A stretch of 64,000 nt of DNA from Lachancea dasiensis. Lineage: Eukaryota > Ascomycota > Saccharomycetes > Saccharomycetales > Saccharomycetaceae. Positions within the stretch are counted from its first letter, which is position 1. Each line of letters begins with the position of its first letter. Under the pieces are notes generated by a model, which was not told where the DNA came from, ran no database searches, and was given only the letters and a program-made list of their open reading frames with translations. The stretch is from positions 992,001-1,056,000 of the forward strand of contig LT598457.1 of assembly GCA_900074725.1 (NCBI GenBank), written 5' to 3'. Positions 1-12,113 of the stretch are shown here, one piece after another. Both the position numbers and the translations under genes were made by a program.

Positions 1-1728
1 CATAGTGGCCATGATTTTTATTTCTTTACAATTGGCTCAATCGATACGTTTGAACACAAACTACAGAAGGCTCAGCAAGAGCTTGGTATTTCAGATGATT
101 TCAAGATACCAGTGATCTACACGCAAGAGGGAAATTGGGCTAAGGCGATGTACCAAATTCTCCCCACCGCGTTGATGATCGGTGGTCTAATTTGGATAAC
201 CAAACGTTCTGCTTCTGGTGCAGCAGGTGGTGGACCCGGTGGAATATTCAATGTCGGCAAGTCTAAGGCTAAGAGATTTAATAAAGAGACGGATGTGGCA
301 GTAACTTTCAAAGATGTGGCGGGTTGTGATGAAGCTAAGGAAGAGATCATGGAATTTGTGAGCTTCTTGAAAGATCCTTCTCGTTATGAAAAAATGGGAG
401 CTCAAATCCCGCGGGGTGCTATTCTGTCGGGACCTCCTGGTACTGGTAAGACCTTGATAGCGAAGGCAACTGCTGGGGAAGCGGGCGTTCCTTTCTTTTC
501 GGTATCCGGCTCTGAATTTGTGGAAATGTTTGTCGGCGTGGGTGCATCCAGAGTCCGCGATTTATTCAAAACGGCCCGCGAAAACGCGCCAGCCATTGTT
601 TTCGTTGACGAAATTGATGCTATCGGTAAGGCGAGACAAAAGGGTAACTTCTCTGGCGCCAATGACGAAAGAGAAAATACTTTGAATCAGCTGCTCGTAG
701 AGATGGATGGATTTACGTCAGCGGACCACGTTGTGGTATTGGCAGGCACGAATCGCCCGGACGTACTAGACCAGGCTCTCATGCGTCCTGGTCGGTTCGA
801 CCGTCATATTAACATTGATAGACCTGAGCTGGAAGGACGCAAGCAAATTTTCCAAGTTCACTTGTCTAAAATAAAAATTGCCGGATCTATGGAGGATTTG
901 AAAAATAGACTGGCGGCGCTAACTCCCGGTTTCTCGGGAGCTGACATTTCCAACGTTTGCAATGAAGCAGCGTTAACCGCTGCAAGAGAGGACTGTACCT
1001 CTGTTAAGCTAAACCATTTCGAACAGGCAATTGAGAGAGTCATCGGAGGAGTTGAAAGGAAGTCTAAACTGCTTTCGCCCGAAGAGAAAAAAATCGTGGC
1101 CTATCATGAAGCGGGACACGCTGTGTGCGGATGGTATTTGGAATACGCGGATCCACTTTTGAAGGTTAGTATTATTCCCCGCGGTCAAGGTGCTCTGGGA
1201 TATGCTCAGTATTTACCAGGGGACGTTTACCTGTTGAGCGAACAGCAATTGAAGGACAGGATGACCATGGCCCTCGGCGGTAGAGTCTCAGAAGAGTTGC
1301 ATTTCCCTTCTGTGACAAGCGGAGCCTCTGACGACTTCCAGAAGGTAACTCGCATGGCCTCGGCCATGGTTACCGAATTAGGCATGAGCGATAAAATTGG
1401 ATGGATCAATTTTCAAAGGAAGAGTGAGAGCGATCTGACGAAGCCATTTTCCGAAGAGACTGCCGCGATCGTCGATTCAGAGGTTTATCAATTAGTTCAG
1501 GATGCTCATGATCGGTGTGCGGCTTTGCTGAGGGAGAAGGCCGACGAAGTCGAAACGGTCGCTCAGCAGTTGCTCAAGGAAGAGGTCCTCACTCGAGAGG
1601 ATATGATTCGCATGTTGGGCAAACGCCCTTTTCCCGAACGGAATGATGCATTTGACAAATATCTTAACGAGCGCGAGACCGAAAGACTGCGGAGAAACGA
1701 GGAAAAAGACACAGGAATGAGCACTTGA
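1..1728 (+). CDS. YTA12: m-AAA protease subunit Yta12, 5'-truncated by window edge
   Basis: Yta12 with Afg3 forms the m-AAA protease of the inner mitochondrial membrane, which degrades unassembled membrane proteins and matures proteins such as Mrpl32. The frame is open from base 1, so the gene begins upstream; 575 C-terminal codons are visible against about 825 residues in S. cerevisiae. In order: the end of the intermembrane-space domain, a transmembrane segment ([14 protein letters not shown], about 165-207), the Walker A motif GPPGTGKT at 430-453, Walker B ([11 protein letters not shown]), and the zinc metalloprotease motif HEAGH at 1105-1119. The match runs to the end ([16 protein letters not shown]). 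It is closer to Yta12 than to Afg3 throughout, and the next genes are those that follow YTA12 on S. cerevisiae chromosome XIII. Confidence 0.96.
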   Translation, partial: HSGHDFYFFTIGSIDTFEHKLQKAQQELGISDDFKIPVIYTQEGNWAKAMYQILPTALMIGGLIWITKRSASGAAGGGPGGIFNVGKSKAKRFNKETDVAVTFKDVAGCDEAKEEIMEFVSFLKDPSRYEKMGAQIPRGAILSGPPGTGKTLIAKATAGEAGVPFFSVSGSEFVEMFVGVGASRVRDLFKTARENAPAIVFVDEIDAIGKARQKGNFSGANDERENTLNQLLVEMDGFTSADHVVVLAGTNRPDVLDQALMRPGRFDRHINIDRPELEGRKQIFQVHLSKIKIAGSMEDLKNRLAALTPGFSGADISNVCNEAALTAAREDCTSVKLNHFEQAIERVIGGVERKSKLLSPEEKKIVAYHEAGHAVCGWYLEYADPLLKVSIIPRGQGALGYAQYLPGDVYLLSEQQLKDRMTMALGGRVSEELHFPSVTSGASDDFQKVTRMASAMVTELGMSDKIGWINFQRKSESDLTKPFSEETAAIVDSEVYQLVQDAHDRCAALLREKADEVETVAQQLLKEEVLTREDMIRMLGKRPFPERNDAFDKYLNERETERLRRNEEKDTGMST

Positions 1729-2461
1729 GCCTGATAGCTTCCATCTGTACATTATAACCACTTGTAAATATAACGTATAATTCTATGCATGTAAAGCCCT
1801 TTAGCATCCAACACGTATGCACTTTCTGCTCTTTGTGAAGGTACAGTCGTTCATATGAATTTGGCACTTGTGGACGTTCAAATCTGGACGCTAGTAGTTG
1901 TGGCTTGAGACAAGTACTGGATAACACTAGCTCATCTATTAATTCAAATATCAATGCAAAAAGCAGATACACTACTCAATGGCATACTCGCAATCTGGCA
2001 GCCGCTGAGATTTAGCCGCCGAAGGTCCCTTGTAGATTGCCGAAAGTTGGGTATTGTTCAAGTCGCCCGGGCGTCAAGCATAGTCACTCCTTTCCTACTT
2101 CCACTGATTCTAAACGGATGAAGGTACAGTTTTAGTAAACTTCTCGAGATGAGGCTGTAGAGAGAGAGGGCACCGAGATACTTTCTTTACTCAGATTCCA
2201 CATTTTTGACCATCAATTCTGTAAAGCATTTTGGACGAGATTGGGAAGATATCAGAGATATACCAAAATTCCGATGGATTTTACGTTAAGTACGCGATAG
2301 GCCTCATTCGACATGAACTGCCGACCAGATGAGCCATACAATGGCTGTAGCATCAAGTTTTAAGTGTATGCACATATCTATATAAACAGTGTCCGCCTGA
2401 AGATTGTACAAGAGATTGTTCTGCGGATGTACATCCATCATTATCGTTCGTATAGCCAATA
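1729..2461. other. Intergenic region, YTA12 3' side and VBA1 promoter
   Basis: No convincing gene or RNA gene is seen. The only clear element is a TATA box (TATATAAA) at 2379-2386, 76 bp before the VBA1 ATG. Short open frames on both strands here look random. Confidence 0.6.
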
Positions 2462-4147
2462 ATGTCGTCCAGAGAAGCGACAGAAGATGATGCACTGATA
2501 GCTGCTTCCCGGAGTGGGGCAACGGAAGAAGAAATTTGGGAAGAAGAACGCTGCCATAACCATAACCTGAAACTTGCAAAGGGTCCAATATTGGTCTCCC
2601 TTTGGTTGGGCTCTTTCCTAGTTTCGATTGACGGAACGATAGTGGCCAACGTCACTAATGCTATAGCTGCCGAATTTCAAGAATCGGACAAGAAACAGTG
2701 GATAGCGACAAGCTTTCTGCTGACTAACACTGCCTTTCAGTGCCTCTATGGGAAACTGTCAGACATCTCGGGCCGAAAATTCGCGCTGCTCACAGCCCAG
2801 TTGTTCTTTGGATTGGGGTGTCTTTTGACCTGTTTTGCCAGGAACGTTACGGAGTTTGCGTTGGCCAGAGCTGTTTGCGGAATTGGCGGTGGTGGAATCA
2901 GCGCCATGAGCAGCATCACCGTTAGCGACATATGCACGGCCAAGGAGAGAGGCATGTACCAAGGCTATGCCAATATAGTCTTTGGCACCGGTCAGCTTCT
3001 CGGAGCCCCATTAGGAGGAATTCTGATCACCACACTGGGCTGGAGGCCTATTTTCGCCGTTCAGGTTCCAATGGTGCTTCTGTGCATGTTTTTGGCTAAT
3101 CGCAATGTGAATGTGGAGCTCGCTCACCTGGAACCGCTTGAAAAGAGGTTTACGCTCAAGAATTTGTCACGTTTGGATCTACTTGGATCAGCCACGTTAG
3201 TTGCAACCATCAGCGGGATATTGTTTTTGTTTTCGAGTAACTTGAATAAATGGGCAACTTTGATAGGAACGTTGATCAGCTTTGCTCTATTCTTGTACAA
3301 TGAGAAATACTGGGCCTCTGAACGCATAATCCCCTTTGATCTGTTGAAGGGAACTTTTGGACTCACTTCTTTGATAACAATACTGTCTGCTTTCATCATG
3401 TTTGGCGACATCTTCAGATCGCCTATCTATCTGCAAGTGGTTCAAGATATATCAATAACGAAAAGCGGGGTTTTCATTCTTTTTGGATCCACAGCATGCG
3501 CGGGCTCGTCTTTGATAACTGGCTACATCATTAGACACACCAAGATGGAGCTTGTTAGGTGCACGTTTTTGATAGTTCTTGCTGCAGTGCTCATGCAGCT
3601 AGTTGGAGTCGTTCTGAATACTTTATTAATCGCTAATCTCAAACCAAACGAGGTTCATTTTGCCGGTGCCAGTGAACTTGTTGCGCCCTTGGCGTTCGCT
3701 TCCCAAGGACTGACCTGGAAAGTCATTTATGTCGTCTCCACAATCTTTAATTCCTTTGGATACGGTTGCCTCCTGGTTTCGGTTCTTGTCAGTATTGTCT
3801 TCACGGTACCCAAGTCTCAACAAGCCACACTGACCGGTATTTTCTATCTTTGGAGATCTATTGGTAGTGTTTTGGGTACGTCAATCACCCTGACTACATA
3901 CGACCTTTCTTTGGTTTCCAAGCTGTGGACCTACATGGAATCTCATGGCCTAGCTAAATCGTACCCGAAGCTATTGCGCGATTCAGGATACCTCAGGTAC
4001 CACTTTTCCGGTCAAACTTTGAGCTCGCTCCTGGACATTTACCGCCAGTGCTTTGTATGGTCCAACTATCCCGGCATAACCAGTGGTGCCGCTGCTCTGA
4101 TTTTAGCGCTCTACTTGGTACGCATCCGTCGTTCTACCAAGGAGTGA
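2462..4147 (+). CDS. VBA1: Vacuolar basic amino acid transporter, Vba1-like (MFS, DHA2 family)
   Basis: A 561-residue major facilitator protein (S. cerevisiae Vba1 is 562). Vba1 takes lysine, histidine and arginine into the vacuole. After a hydrophilic N-terminus of about 45 residues come many hydrophobic segments, consistent with the 14 helices of the DHA2 group, and the MFS loop motif GKLSDISGRKFALL after helix 2. The segment RAVCGIGGGGISAMSSI matches the conserved helix 4 region. The ATG at 2462 is preceded by a TATA box. It follows YTA12 on the same strand as in S. cerevisiae. The last 45 bp overlap the 3' coding end of the gene on the other strand. VBA2/VBA3 paralogues are less likely because of synteny. 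Confidence 0.93.
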   Translation: MSSREATEDDALIAASRSGATEEEIWEEERCHNHNLKLAKGPILVSLWLGSFLVSIDGTIVANVTNAIAAEFQESDKKQWIATSFLLTNTAFQCLYGKLSDISGRKFALLTAQLFFGLGCLLTCFARNVTEFALARAVCGIGGGGISAMSSITVSDICTAKERGMYQGYANIVFGTGQLLGAPLGGILITTLGWRPIFAVQVPMVLLCMFLANRNVNVELAHLEPLEKRFTLKNLSRLDLLGSATLVATISGILFLFSSNLNKWATLIGTLISFALFLYNEKYWASERIIPFDLLKGTFGLTSLITILSAFIMFGDIFRSPIYLQVVQDISITKSGVFILFGSTACAGSSLITGYIIRHTKMELVRCTFLIVLAAVLMQLVGVVLNTLLIANLKPNEVHFAGASELVAPLAFASQGLTWKVIYVVSTIFNSFGYGCLLVSVLVSIVFTVPKSQQATLTGIFYLWRSIGSVLGTSITLTTYDLSLVSKLWTYMESHGLAKSYPKLLRDSGYLRYHFSGQTLSSLLDIYRQCFVWSNYPGITSGAAALILALYLVRIRRSTKE

Positions 4148-4882
4148 ATCCGAAGGCAGGAGGTTTGATATCGGATCATTGCAGACATTATATGTTAATA
4201 AGGCCTTGTGGTCAATCCCCACTACGGTACACTCGTCCAAACATTTCCTTGAAATGAAGCCATCAAAGCGATAGCCCAAAAACTGTTGAATGACCGCATT
4301 CATCAGCTCGATGGAAATGGTGTCTCGCGCGAAAAACAAACGTATCGCGAACTCCATGGACTTACTGCTGACCTCCTCCGGAACTCCAACATAGCCTGTG
4401 CCCAAGCCAGGAATCACCAAGGTGTCGACGTCTTCAGGAAGACTCATCAAAGCATTCCATGTCACGTTGAAGACCAAGTTATAACCAGTTTCCACTGGAC
4501 GTTCTTCAACGTAGAATGGCCGGGACGGTGCTACAATTGTTGGCACATGAACTATATATCGAAATGTACCACGCTGCCACTTCCCTAAGTCCACAACGGT
4601 CGCCGCGCCCACTGGTTTATATAGCTGACCTAGCTTATCTCTAAAGAACTGTTCAAAACTTGAACCGCCAAAATATTTTTTCAAGGCCAAATCGAAGCCT
4701 CCTCCCAACCATCCAAATGAATTTCCGGGCGATACCACAGCCGATGTCCTTGTCGTTTGCTGTAAGTGACTATCGAGGGAAATGAAAGAACATGAATAGA
4801 CCGTAACATGTTTATAGTCCTTGAATCTCTGACGCCATAACCTAACCAAACCAAGATTGCTATCCACAAGAATCACCTTCAT
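4103..4882 (-). CDS. Macro-domain protein, YMR087W orthologue (putative ADP-ribose-1''-phosphate phosphatase)
   Basis: A 259-residue macro (Appr1p) domain protein similar along its whole length to S. cerevisiae YMR087W (284 residues), which is thought to remove the 1''-phosphate from ADP-ribose 1''-phosphate, a by-product of tRNA splicing. The glycine-rich ligand loop SPGNSFGWLGGGFD is at residues 51-64, and IPGLGTGYVGVP near 155-170 is the second phosphate-binding loop. The ATG at 4882 starts at the same place as the family core. The C-terminus runs about ten residues past the yeast protein, so the stop at 4103 lies inside the VBA1 coding end. AAT1 is divergent, with about 185 bp between the start codons. 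Confidence 0.9.
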   Translation of the reverse strand: MKVILVDSNLGLVRLWRQRFKDYKHVTVYSCSFISLDSHLQQTTRTSAVVSPGNSFGWLGGGFDLALKKYFGGSSFEQFFRDKLGQLYKPVGAATVVDLGKWQRGTFRYIVHVPTIVAPSRPFYVEERPVETGYNLVFNVTWNALMSLPEDVDTLVIPGLGTGYVGVPEEVSSKSMEFAIRLFFARDTISIELMNAVIQQFLGYRFDGFISRKCLDECTVVGIDHKALLTYNVCNDPISNLLPSDSLLGRTTDAYQVER

Positions 4883-5067
4883 GTTATCCGAGTGAAGGTA
4901 AGGATCGGGTTATTACTTATCGCTAAATTGTGGGTCATTCGGTATTGTCAGATCTGCGCTATATGCAAAGAAGATTTGAAAAAATAGTGATCATCCATCC
5001 GCCAATGAATCTCAAATTAGTGTACCAAACTCCAAGGTTGCGTAGTCCTAATAGGACTCTCGTATTT

Positions 5068-6366
5068 ATGACTTCCATTCTCCGGCGCCACCTTCACAAG
5101 TTCGCTGGTTCTATTATTGGCATCCCAAGAGCCCCACCAGATAGAATATTGGGCCTGACTGAACAATACAAGACAGATCCCAATCCCCAGAAGACTAACC
5201 TTACTGTGGGTATCTATAAGGATAACTTTGGCGAGGTTAAAACTTTCCCGAGCGTCGCCAAAGCGCAAGCAATTCTGGACGAGCATATCGAATTGAATAT
5301 AGATCTTTCATACTTGCCTATCAATGGTTGTCCTGCATTCCAAGAAAATGTGCTAAAGTTTCTTTATCGAGAAAGCTGTCCTGCGGGTGGAGAGTTGCTG
5401 GACAAAGAGCTGGTCAGCTTTGTTCAGACGCTGTCAGGTACAGGCGCTTTGGCTGTGACGTCCAAGTTCCTCTCATCATTTATATCACGCTCAGTTTGGA
5501 TCCCAAATCCATCTTGGGCCAACCACTCCAACGTCTTCTGGAATAACGGCTTCAAAGAAATCAATTGTTACACATACTACAGGGATGGAGAACTGGACGT
5601 TGATGGCTGGCTTCTGGACTTGGAAAGAAAATCTGGTGCGGGGCGTACGGACGCTCCTCAATGCATAGTGCTGCATGCGTGCTGTCACAACCCCACAGGT
5701 GTCGACCCAACTCCAGAGCAATGGGTTCGAATCATGGATAAAGTCCATGAACTGCAACTTATTCCTATTATTGACATGGCCTACCAGGGCCTTGACACTG
5801 GTGATTTGTTCCAAGATGCTCACCTGTTGAGACTGTGCTTGGACAGCAACAGGTATCGTTGGAATAACGGACTTTTTCTCTGCCAGTCTTTTGCCAAAAA
5901 TATGGGACTATACGGAGAGCGAGTAGGATCTTTGTCTGTGGTCACTCCCCACAGTGTTGACGTTAAGCGCAACATAGATTCTCAGCTGAAGAAAATTGTC
6001 AGAGGTATGTACTCGTCCCCCCCAGGATACGGCTCAAGGATTGCTAATTTGGTTTTATCGTCTTCACATCTGAAAGAGCTTTGGGTTGAAGATGTTAAAA
6101 ATATGGCCGGCCGCCTGCAATCGGTGAAATCCAGATTGGCAGCTCAGCTTGAGTGGGCGTCGCTAAGGGACCCCTCACGACAGCATGGCATGTTTCTATA
6201 TACAGGACTGAATAGATCCTGTGTTGACATCTTGAGAGAAAAGTACTCGATTTATCTACTGCAAGACGGACGTCTCTCGTTAAGTGGACTGAATGACTCA
6301 AATATAGACTACGTCTGTGAAGCGTTGCGCAACGTTTCCCATCACCTAAACGAAAAAGAAGCATGA
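5068..6366 (+). CDS. AAT1: Mitochondrial aspartate aminotransferase
   Basis: Converts aspartate and 2-oxoglutarate to oxaloacetate and glutamate with pyridoxal phosphate, as part of the malate-aspartate shuttle in mitochondria. The PLP lysine is in SFAKN at residue 277. ACCHNPTGVDPT and the C-terminal GRLSLSGLNDSN are family signatures. The frame is open further upstream, with in-frame ATGs from 4963, but alignment to S. cerevisiae Aat1 (451 residues) supports the ATG at 5068. This gives 432 residues beginning with a basic, Asp/Glu-free leader (MTSILRRHLHKFAGS) typical of a mitochondrial presequence, followed by the conserved RAPPDRILGL. It sits next to SEG1/2 as AAT1 does on chromosome XI. 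Confidence 0.94.
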   Translation: MTSILRRHLHKFAGSIIGIPRAPPDRILGLTEQYKTDPNPQKTNLTVGIYKDNFGEVKTFPSVAKAQAILDEHIELNIDLSYLPINGCPAFQENVLKFLYRESCPAGGELLDKELVSFVQTLSGTGALAVTSKFLSSFISRSVWIPNPSWANHSNVFWNNGFKEINCYTYYRDGELDVDGWLLDLERKSGAGRTDAPQCIVLHACCHNPTGVDPTPEQWVRIMDKVHELQLIPIIDMAYQGLDTGDLFQDAHLLRLCLDSNRYRWNNGLFLCQSFAKNMGLYGERVGSLSVVTPHSVDVKRNIDSQLKKIVRGMYSSPPGYGSRIANLVLSSSHLKELWVEDVKNMAGRLQSVKSRLAAQLEWASLRDPSRQHGMFLYTGLNRSCVDILREKYSIYLLQDGRLSLSGLNDSNIDYVCEALRNVSHHLNEKEA

Positions 6367-6476
6367 CGCCCAAACTCAATGGTAGGTCACTTATGGCGGC
6401 ATGCACCTAAGGCGAGATTGTTCACACAAAAACATTCAATGAATAAAAATATTCAACTCATCTCTATCTAACACTT

Positions 6477-8624
6477 TTATTTCTTTCTACCAAATATCTT
6501 TTTGAGCTTCTTACCGAAGCTCTTCTTTTTAGGACCTTCTGCCTGTTCCGCCTCCACAGCGGGCAGCTGCTCACTAAAGAATCGATTACTCAAGTTGTTC
6601 CCCCGTTTCGCAGGCGCGTTATTGCTCATGCTGCTTGCTGACCTCAAGGACAAAGTGCTCTTTTTCTTGTTCGGTGTGTTGTTTCTGGAATTAGGGGCGG
6701 TTGCCGACTGCACATAACGAGGCTGAGGAGGTTGTAGCGAATCGTCATTGTTTTTACTTGTGAATGGAAATACTCCATTTGTTTTTGCTGCTTTATTAGA
6801 TCCTTGTGGGGGGACAGCAAAAAGATCGTTCTCATCTTCGGAGTCCGAGTCGTGAAATCTTGACTTCCAGACGCTACCTGAAGGAAGAACCGACTGGTTA
6901 ACACGTTGTGGTGACTGTGCTTTTCCCGATTGGACACTAGAAGACTGATATTGTGTTTCGTCAAATTGGTCGGCTTCTCTACTATCCAAGGCCTCTCTTA
7001 ATGAAAGCTTCTTGAATCCCATGTGACTATGTTCTGGTCTTTCCCTCTCAAAGCTGGAGCGCTTCTGCGGAGGCTCTGGCGGATAAAAAGCTGCGCCCTG
7101 GATATGCGACTTTGCTTTACTTTGCATTTGTGGAGGGATGTTTTTTACTTTAGAGGAGTTTGGCCGCATGCTAGATCTGACGGGGGGCGTATCCGCCCGC
7201 GACGGGAGTCCCTGAACAGATCGATGCTTGAGCTTAGCATCGACATTTTCCTTGTTTTGAACTTTTGGACGACCATTCATCACTGAGTGGGGGCGAGATT
7301 TAATGGTCGAAGGTTGTCGCTTATTCTGGTCGTTGGCAATCTGCGCATTTAATCTGGTATTTTCGGCTGTGGTTAGAGATAGGTATGCATCGTGTGCTGT
7401 GGAGTTAGGTCTTTCTGCATATTGCCCATTTATCGAATGACTGCTGACTCTCTTTTTAAGAGCCGATTTCATTGGAGAGTTGACCCTCGCTAATGGCTGG
7501 GCTTCGACTGCCGTTGCACCACTCTCAACAGTCTCAGAATTCCCGTTAGAAGAATTTTCCATATCATGGGCGTGTTTTTCGGGGAGTTCATGAGCCTTGT
7601 TAAGATATTGATTTGCTGAGCGTATGTATTGTGCCATACTGCTTCCATTACTGCGACCTGTATCTTCCTGCCCTGTGCCAACGTCTTCATTGATGACATC
7701 TTCGACAGTCTTCTTCGGGGCTTGCTTCTCTGGTTCATCTTTCTGGGGAGAAACGGAATTTGTGAAGTCACGCTGTTCGCCAAGGTGTTCTTCATTGGGT
7801 GGCGAAACCAAAAGTTTAGGTGGGGCGATCTCTGCCGAAGAGGATGAATCTCTAGCTTCAGCAGATGGCTTACCCCGCGCCACCTTCACAGGGGATGTTG
7901 ACATTGCTGTTGGGTTGATAGCATCTGGCTTGCGATGCTCATCTTCGAGTTGCTCATCAGTTTCTTCCTCAAGTGACTGCTGCGCCAGAGGCTTTCGCAG
8001 AACTGACCCTCTCGAGGGCGTTGATGGGCTGGGGGCCCTCTTAGTAGAACCACCGTTGGTTTGCGTTACAGGGCCCTTACGGTTTTCGGGTGCTTCGAAT
8101 GTTAAAGACGATTTTCTACGCAATGAATTGCTCCGCAACGAGCTGTTGCGAACAGACAAACCACTATGCATAGAGGTCGAACGTCGTGTCAAACTCGATC
8201 GACCACTGGAAGGCTGGTGCACATCGGATACGGGCACCTCCACTAGCCTGAGCCCACTTGGCCCAGGCACGTATTTCTTGACCGTTACTTGTTTGTTTTG
8301 TGCCTGGGGCCCGCCAAATTGCTGGAACGTGTCCTCTGCATCCACGAATTCACTTTCGTCGTAGCTCCCCCTGGGTCTTGGCGTTTTGTATTGGAGACTT
8401 GAACTCCGCCGAGAATCCCGGTTTTGACGTAAACTATTGTTCCTTCCACTTATAGACATGGCGCGCGCTATAGAGTTGGACCTAGAGATGCTGTTGTAAT
8501 GCGGCAATTTGTCAACATCAACCTTCGTTCCCCTTTGATCCAATGCTTTTCCAATAGCAGAAGCAGCAGCTAGAGCTTCGGAGTCTACCACTTTACTCTC
8601 ACGAGATCTCCTTGACTGGAACAT
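6477..8624 (-). CDS. SEG1: Eisosome assembly protein, Seg1/Seg2 family
   Basis: Seg1 is a scaffold that defines eisosome size and stability under the plasma membrane. The 715-residue product is mostly low-complexity, rich in Ser, Arg, Lys and Pro, without a catalytic domain. The N-terminus (ALAAASAIGKALDQRG) and the lysine-rich C-terminal tail (KKKSFGKKLKKIFGRKK) are the family's conserved ends. S. cerevisiae Seg1 (960) and Seg2 (about 1130) are longer and are duplicate copies on chromosomes XIII and XI; this single gene has the neighbours of both (YMR087W and AAT1 on one side, GFA1 on the other). A 246-codon open frame on the opposite strand (7624-8364) is a by-product of its biased composition. 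Confidence 0.9.
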   Translation of the reverse strand: MFQSRRSRESKVVDSEALAAASAIGKALDQRGTKVDVDKLPHYNSISRSNSIARAMSISGRNNSLRQNRDSRRSSSLQYKTPRPRGSYDESEFVDAEDTFQQFGGPQAQNKQVTVKKYVPGPSGLRLVEVPVSDVHQPSSGRSSLTRRSTSMHSGLSVRNSSLRSNSLRRKSSLTFEAPENRKGPVTQTNGGSTKRAPSPSTPSRGSVLRKPLAQQSLEEETDEQLEDEHRKPDAINPTAMSTSPVKVARGKPSAEARDSSSSAEIAPPKLLVSPPNEEHLGEQRDFTNSVSPQKDEPEKQAPKKTVEDVINEDVGTGQEDTGRSNGSSMAQYIRSANQYLNKAHELPEKHAHDMENSSNGNSETVESGATAVEAQPLARVNSPMKSALKKRVSSHSINGQYAERPNSTAHDAYLSLTTAENTRLNAQIANDQNKRQPSTIKSRPHSVMNGRPKVQNKENVDAKLKHRSVQGLPSRADTPPVRSSMRPNSSKVKNIPPQMQSKAKSHIQGAAFYPPEPPQKRSSFERERPEHSHMGFKKLSLREALDSREADQFDETQYQSSSVQSGKAQSPQRVNQSVLPSGSVWKSRFHDSDSEDENDLFAVPPQGSNKAAKTNGVFPFTSKNNDDSLQPPQPRYVQSATAPNSRNNTPNKKKSTLSLRSASSMSNNAPAKRGNNLSNRFFSEQLPAVEAEQAEGPKKKSFGKKLKKIFGRKK

Positions 8625-9603
8625 TGCAATAGGTACGGCCCTCCTTGTTTTCGATGCTTTACTTGGGTGAACTTTTTTAAAAGGGGAGTGTGGTCAAGTT
8701 TCGAGTTAAACTTTTTACTATTTGGTTTATTTTGATAATTCTTACCAAAGTTAAAGAGAATACCAAATCACGAGAACATCACGCGAACAGTCCGGAGCTT
8801 GCAGGCTCACAAACTAAAGAACTCGCTATCTCACCATCCTTAGTAACGACGTTGATTTATCACCATTCATTAATCCATGCTCAGCTCTCCTAAAGATCCA
8901 AAATCCTGGTTAGCGTAACGTTCTGTATGTTGCTGGATGGGTTCGCTTTCGCAACGTAACGTGGCCCAATCATATTTCATTGCTCCACCAGGCTGCCTCG
9001 TAGCTCGCTAACGCTTATAAAAGATCAACTCAACATGAAATTTGGAACAATTATCCAGAGCGAGCTAAAGTAGGAGGTAAGAGGTTTGCAGATGAATCAC
9101 CAATGCCTTCTTAATAGAATCTTGTAACCATTTAAGCGAAGAAGCCGCGTGTCCCTTCTCTCTTTTGTGCAGACAAAAAAAAGGATATAATGGGATGGTG
9201 TCTCGAGTCTCAAGAGCTCCTATATGTAAAGACCTCTCATGTGCCAGCAATATACCAGCATCAAGTTTCCTGATGCATCATACCTTGTGCCAGGTTTTTA
9301 GCCTCTAGCCGCTCAAGGTACTTTTTATCACGATCTTAAGGTGCTTCTCAAAGTGCGCCAAGTCAGCTTCCTCAAAGTTCTTCTGAACCCCCATCAGTGA
9401 GCTTGATTGCTAGAAAACACACACCGAGCTTGATATCAGGGATCTGTGTGATCACTTTTCAATTTCATTTTGTTAATGACGAGAACATTTAAATAAGCAC
9501 CTATTACAACAATAAATTCCAGCCTTTTCTTCAGTTACTAAAATGGTATATAAGGAGCACATACCAGGTGATCAGTTCTATGACCTCAAGTTGGACTGCT
9601 ACT
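8625..9603. other. Intergenic, SEG1 promoter and GFA1 3' region
   Basis: About 980 bp between two minus-strand genes. The SEG1-proximal half is AT-rich with poly(A/T) stretches. I see no conserved protein-coding frame and no tRNA or snoRNA signature. TATA-like sequences near 9015 and 9548 read on the plus strand, where no gene follows, so they are probably incidental. Confidence 0.5.

Positions 9604-12113
<2,510 letters not shown>

Noticed and set aside
4930-5067. N-terminal extension of AAT1 from further upstream in the open frame
   Set aside because: The extension would place non-mitochondrial-leader sequence before a good presequence, and the yeast protein aligns from about 5068.
7624-8364. 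246-codon open frame antisense to SEG1
   Set aside because: It is the reverse of a Ser/Arg-rich coding region and has no recognisable domain; SEG1 on the other strand has conserved ends and synteny.
8690-8893. 67-codon frame upstream of SEG1
   Set aside because: AT-rich promoter sequence, no homology.
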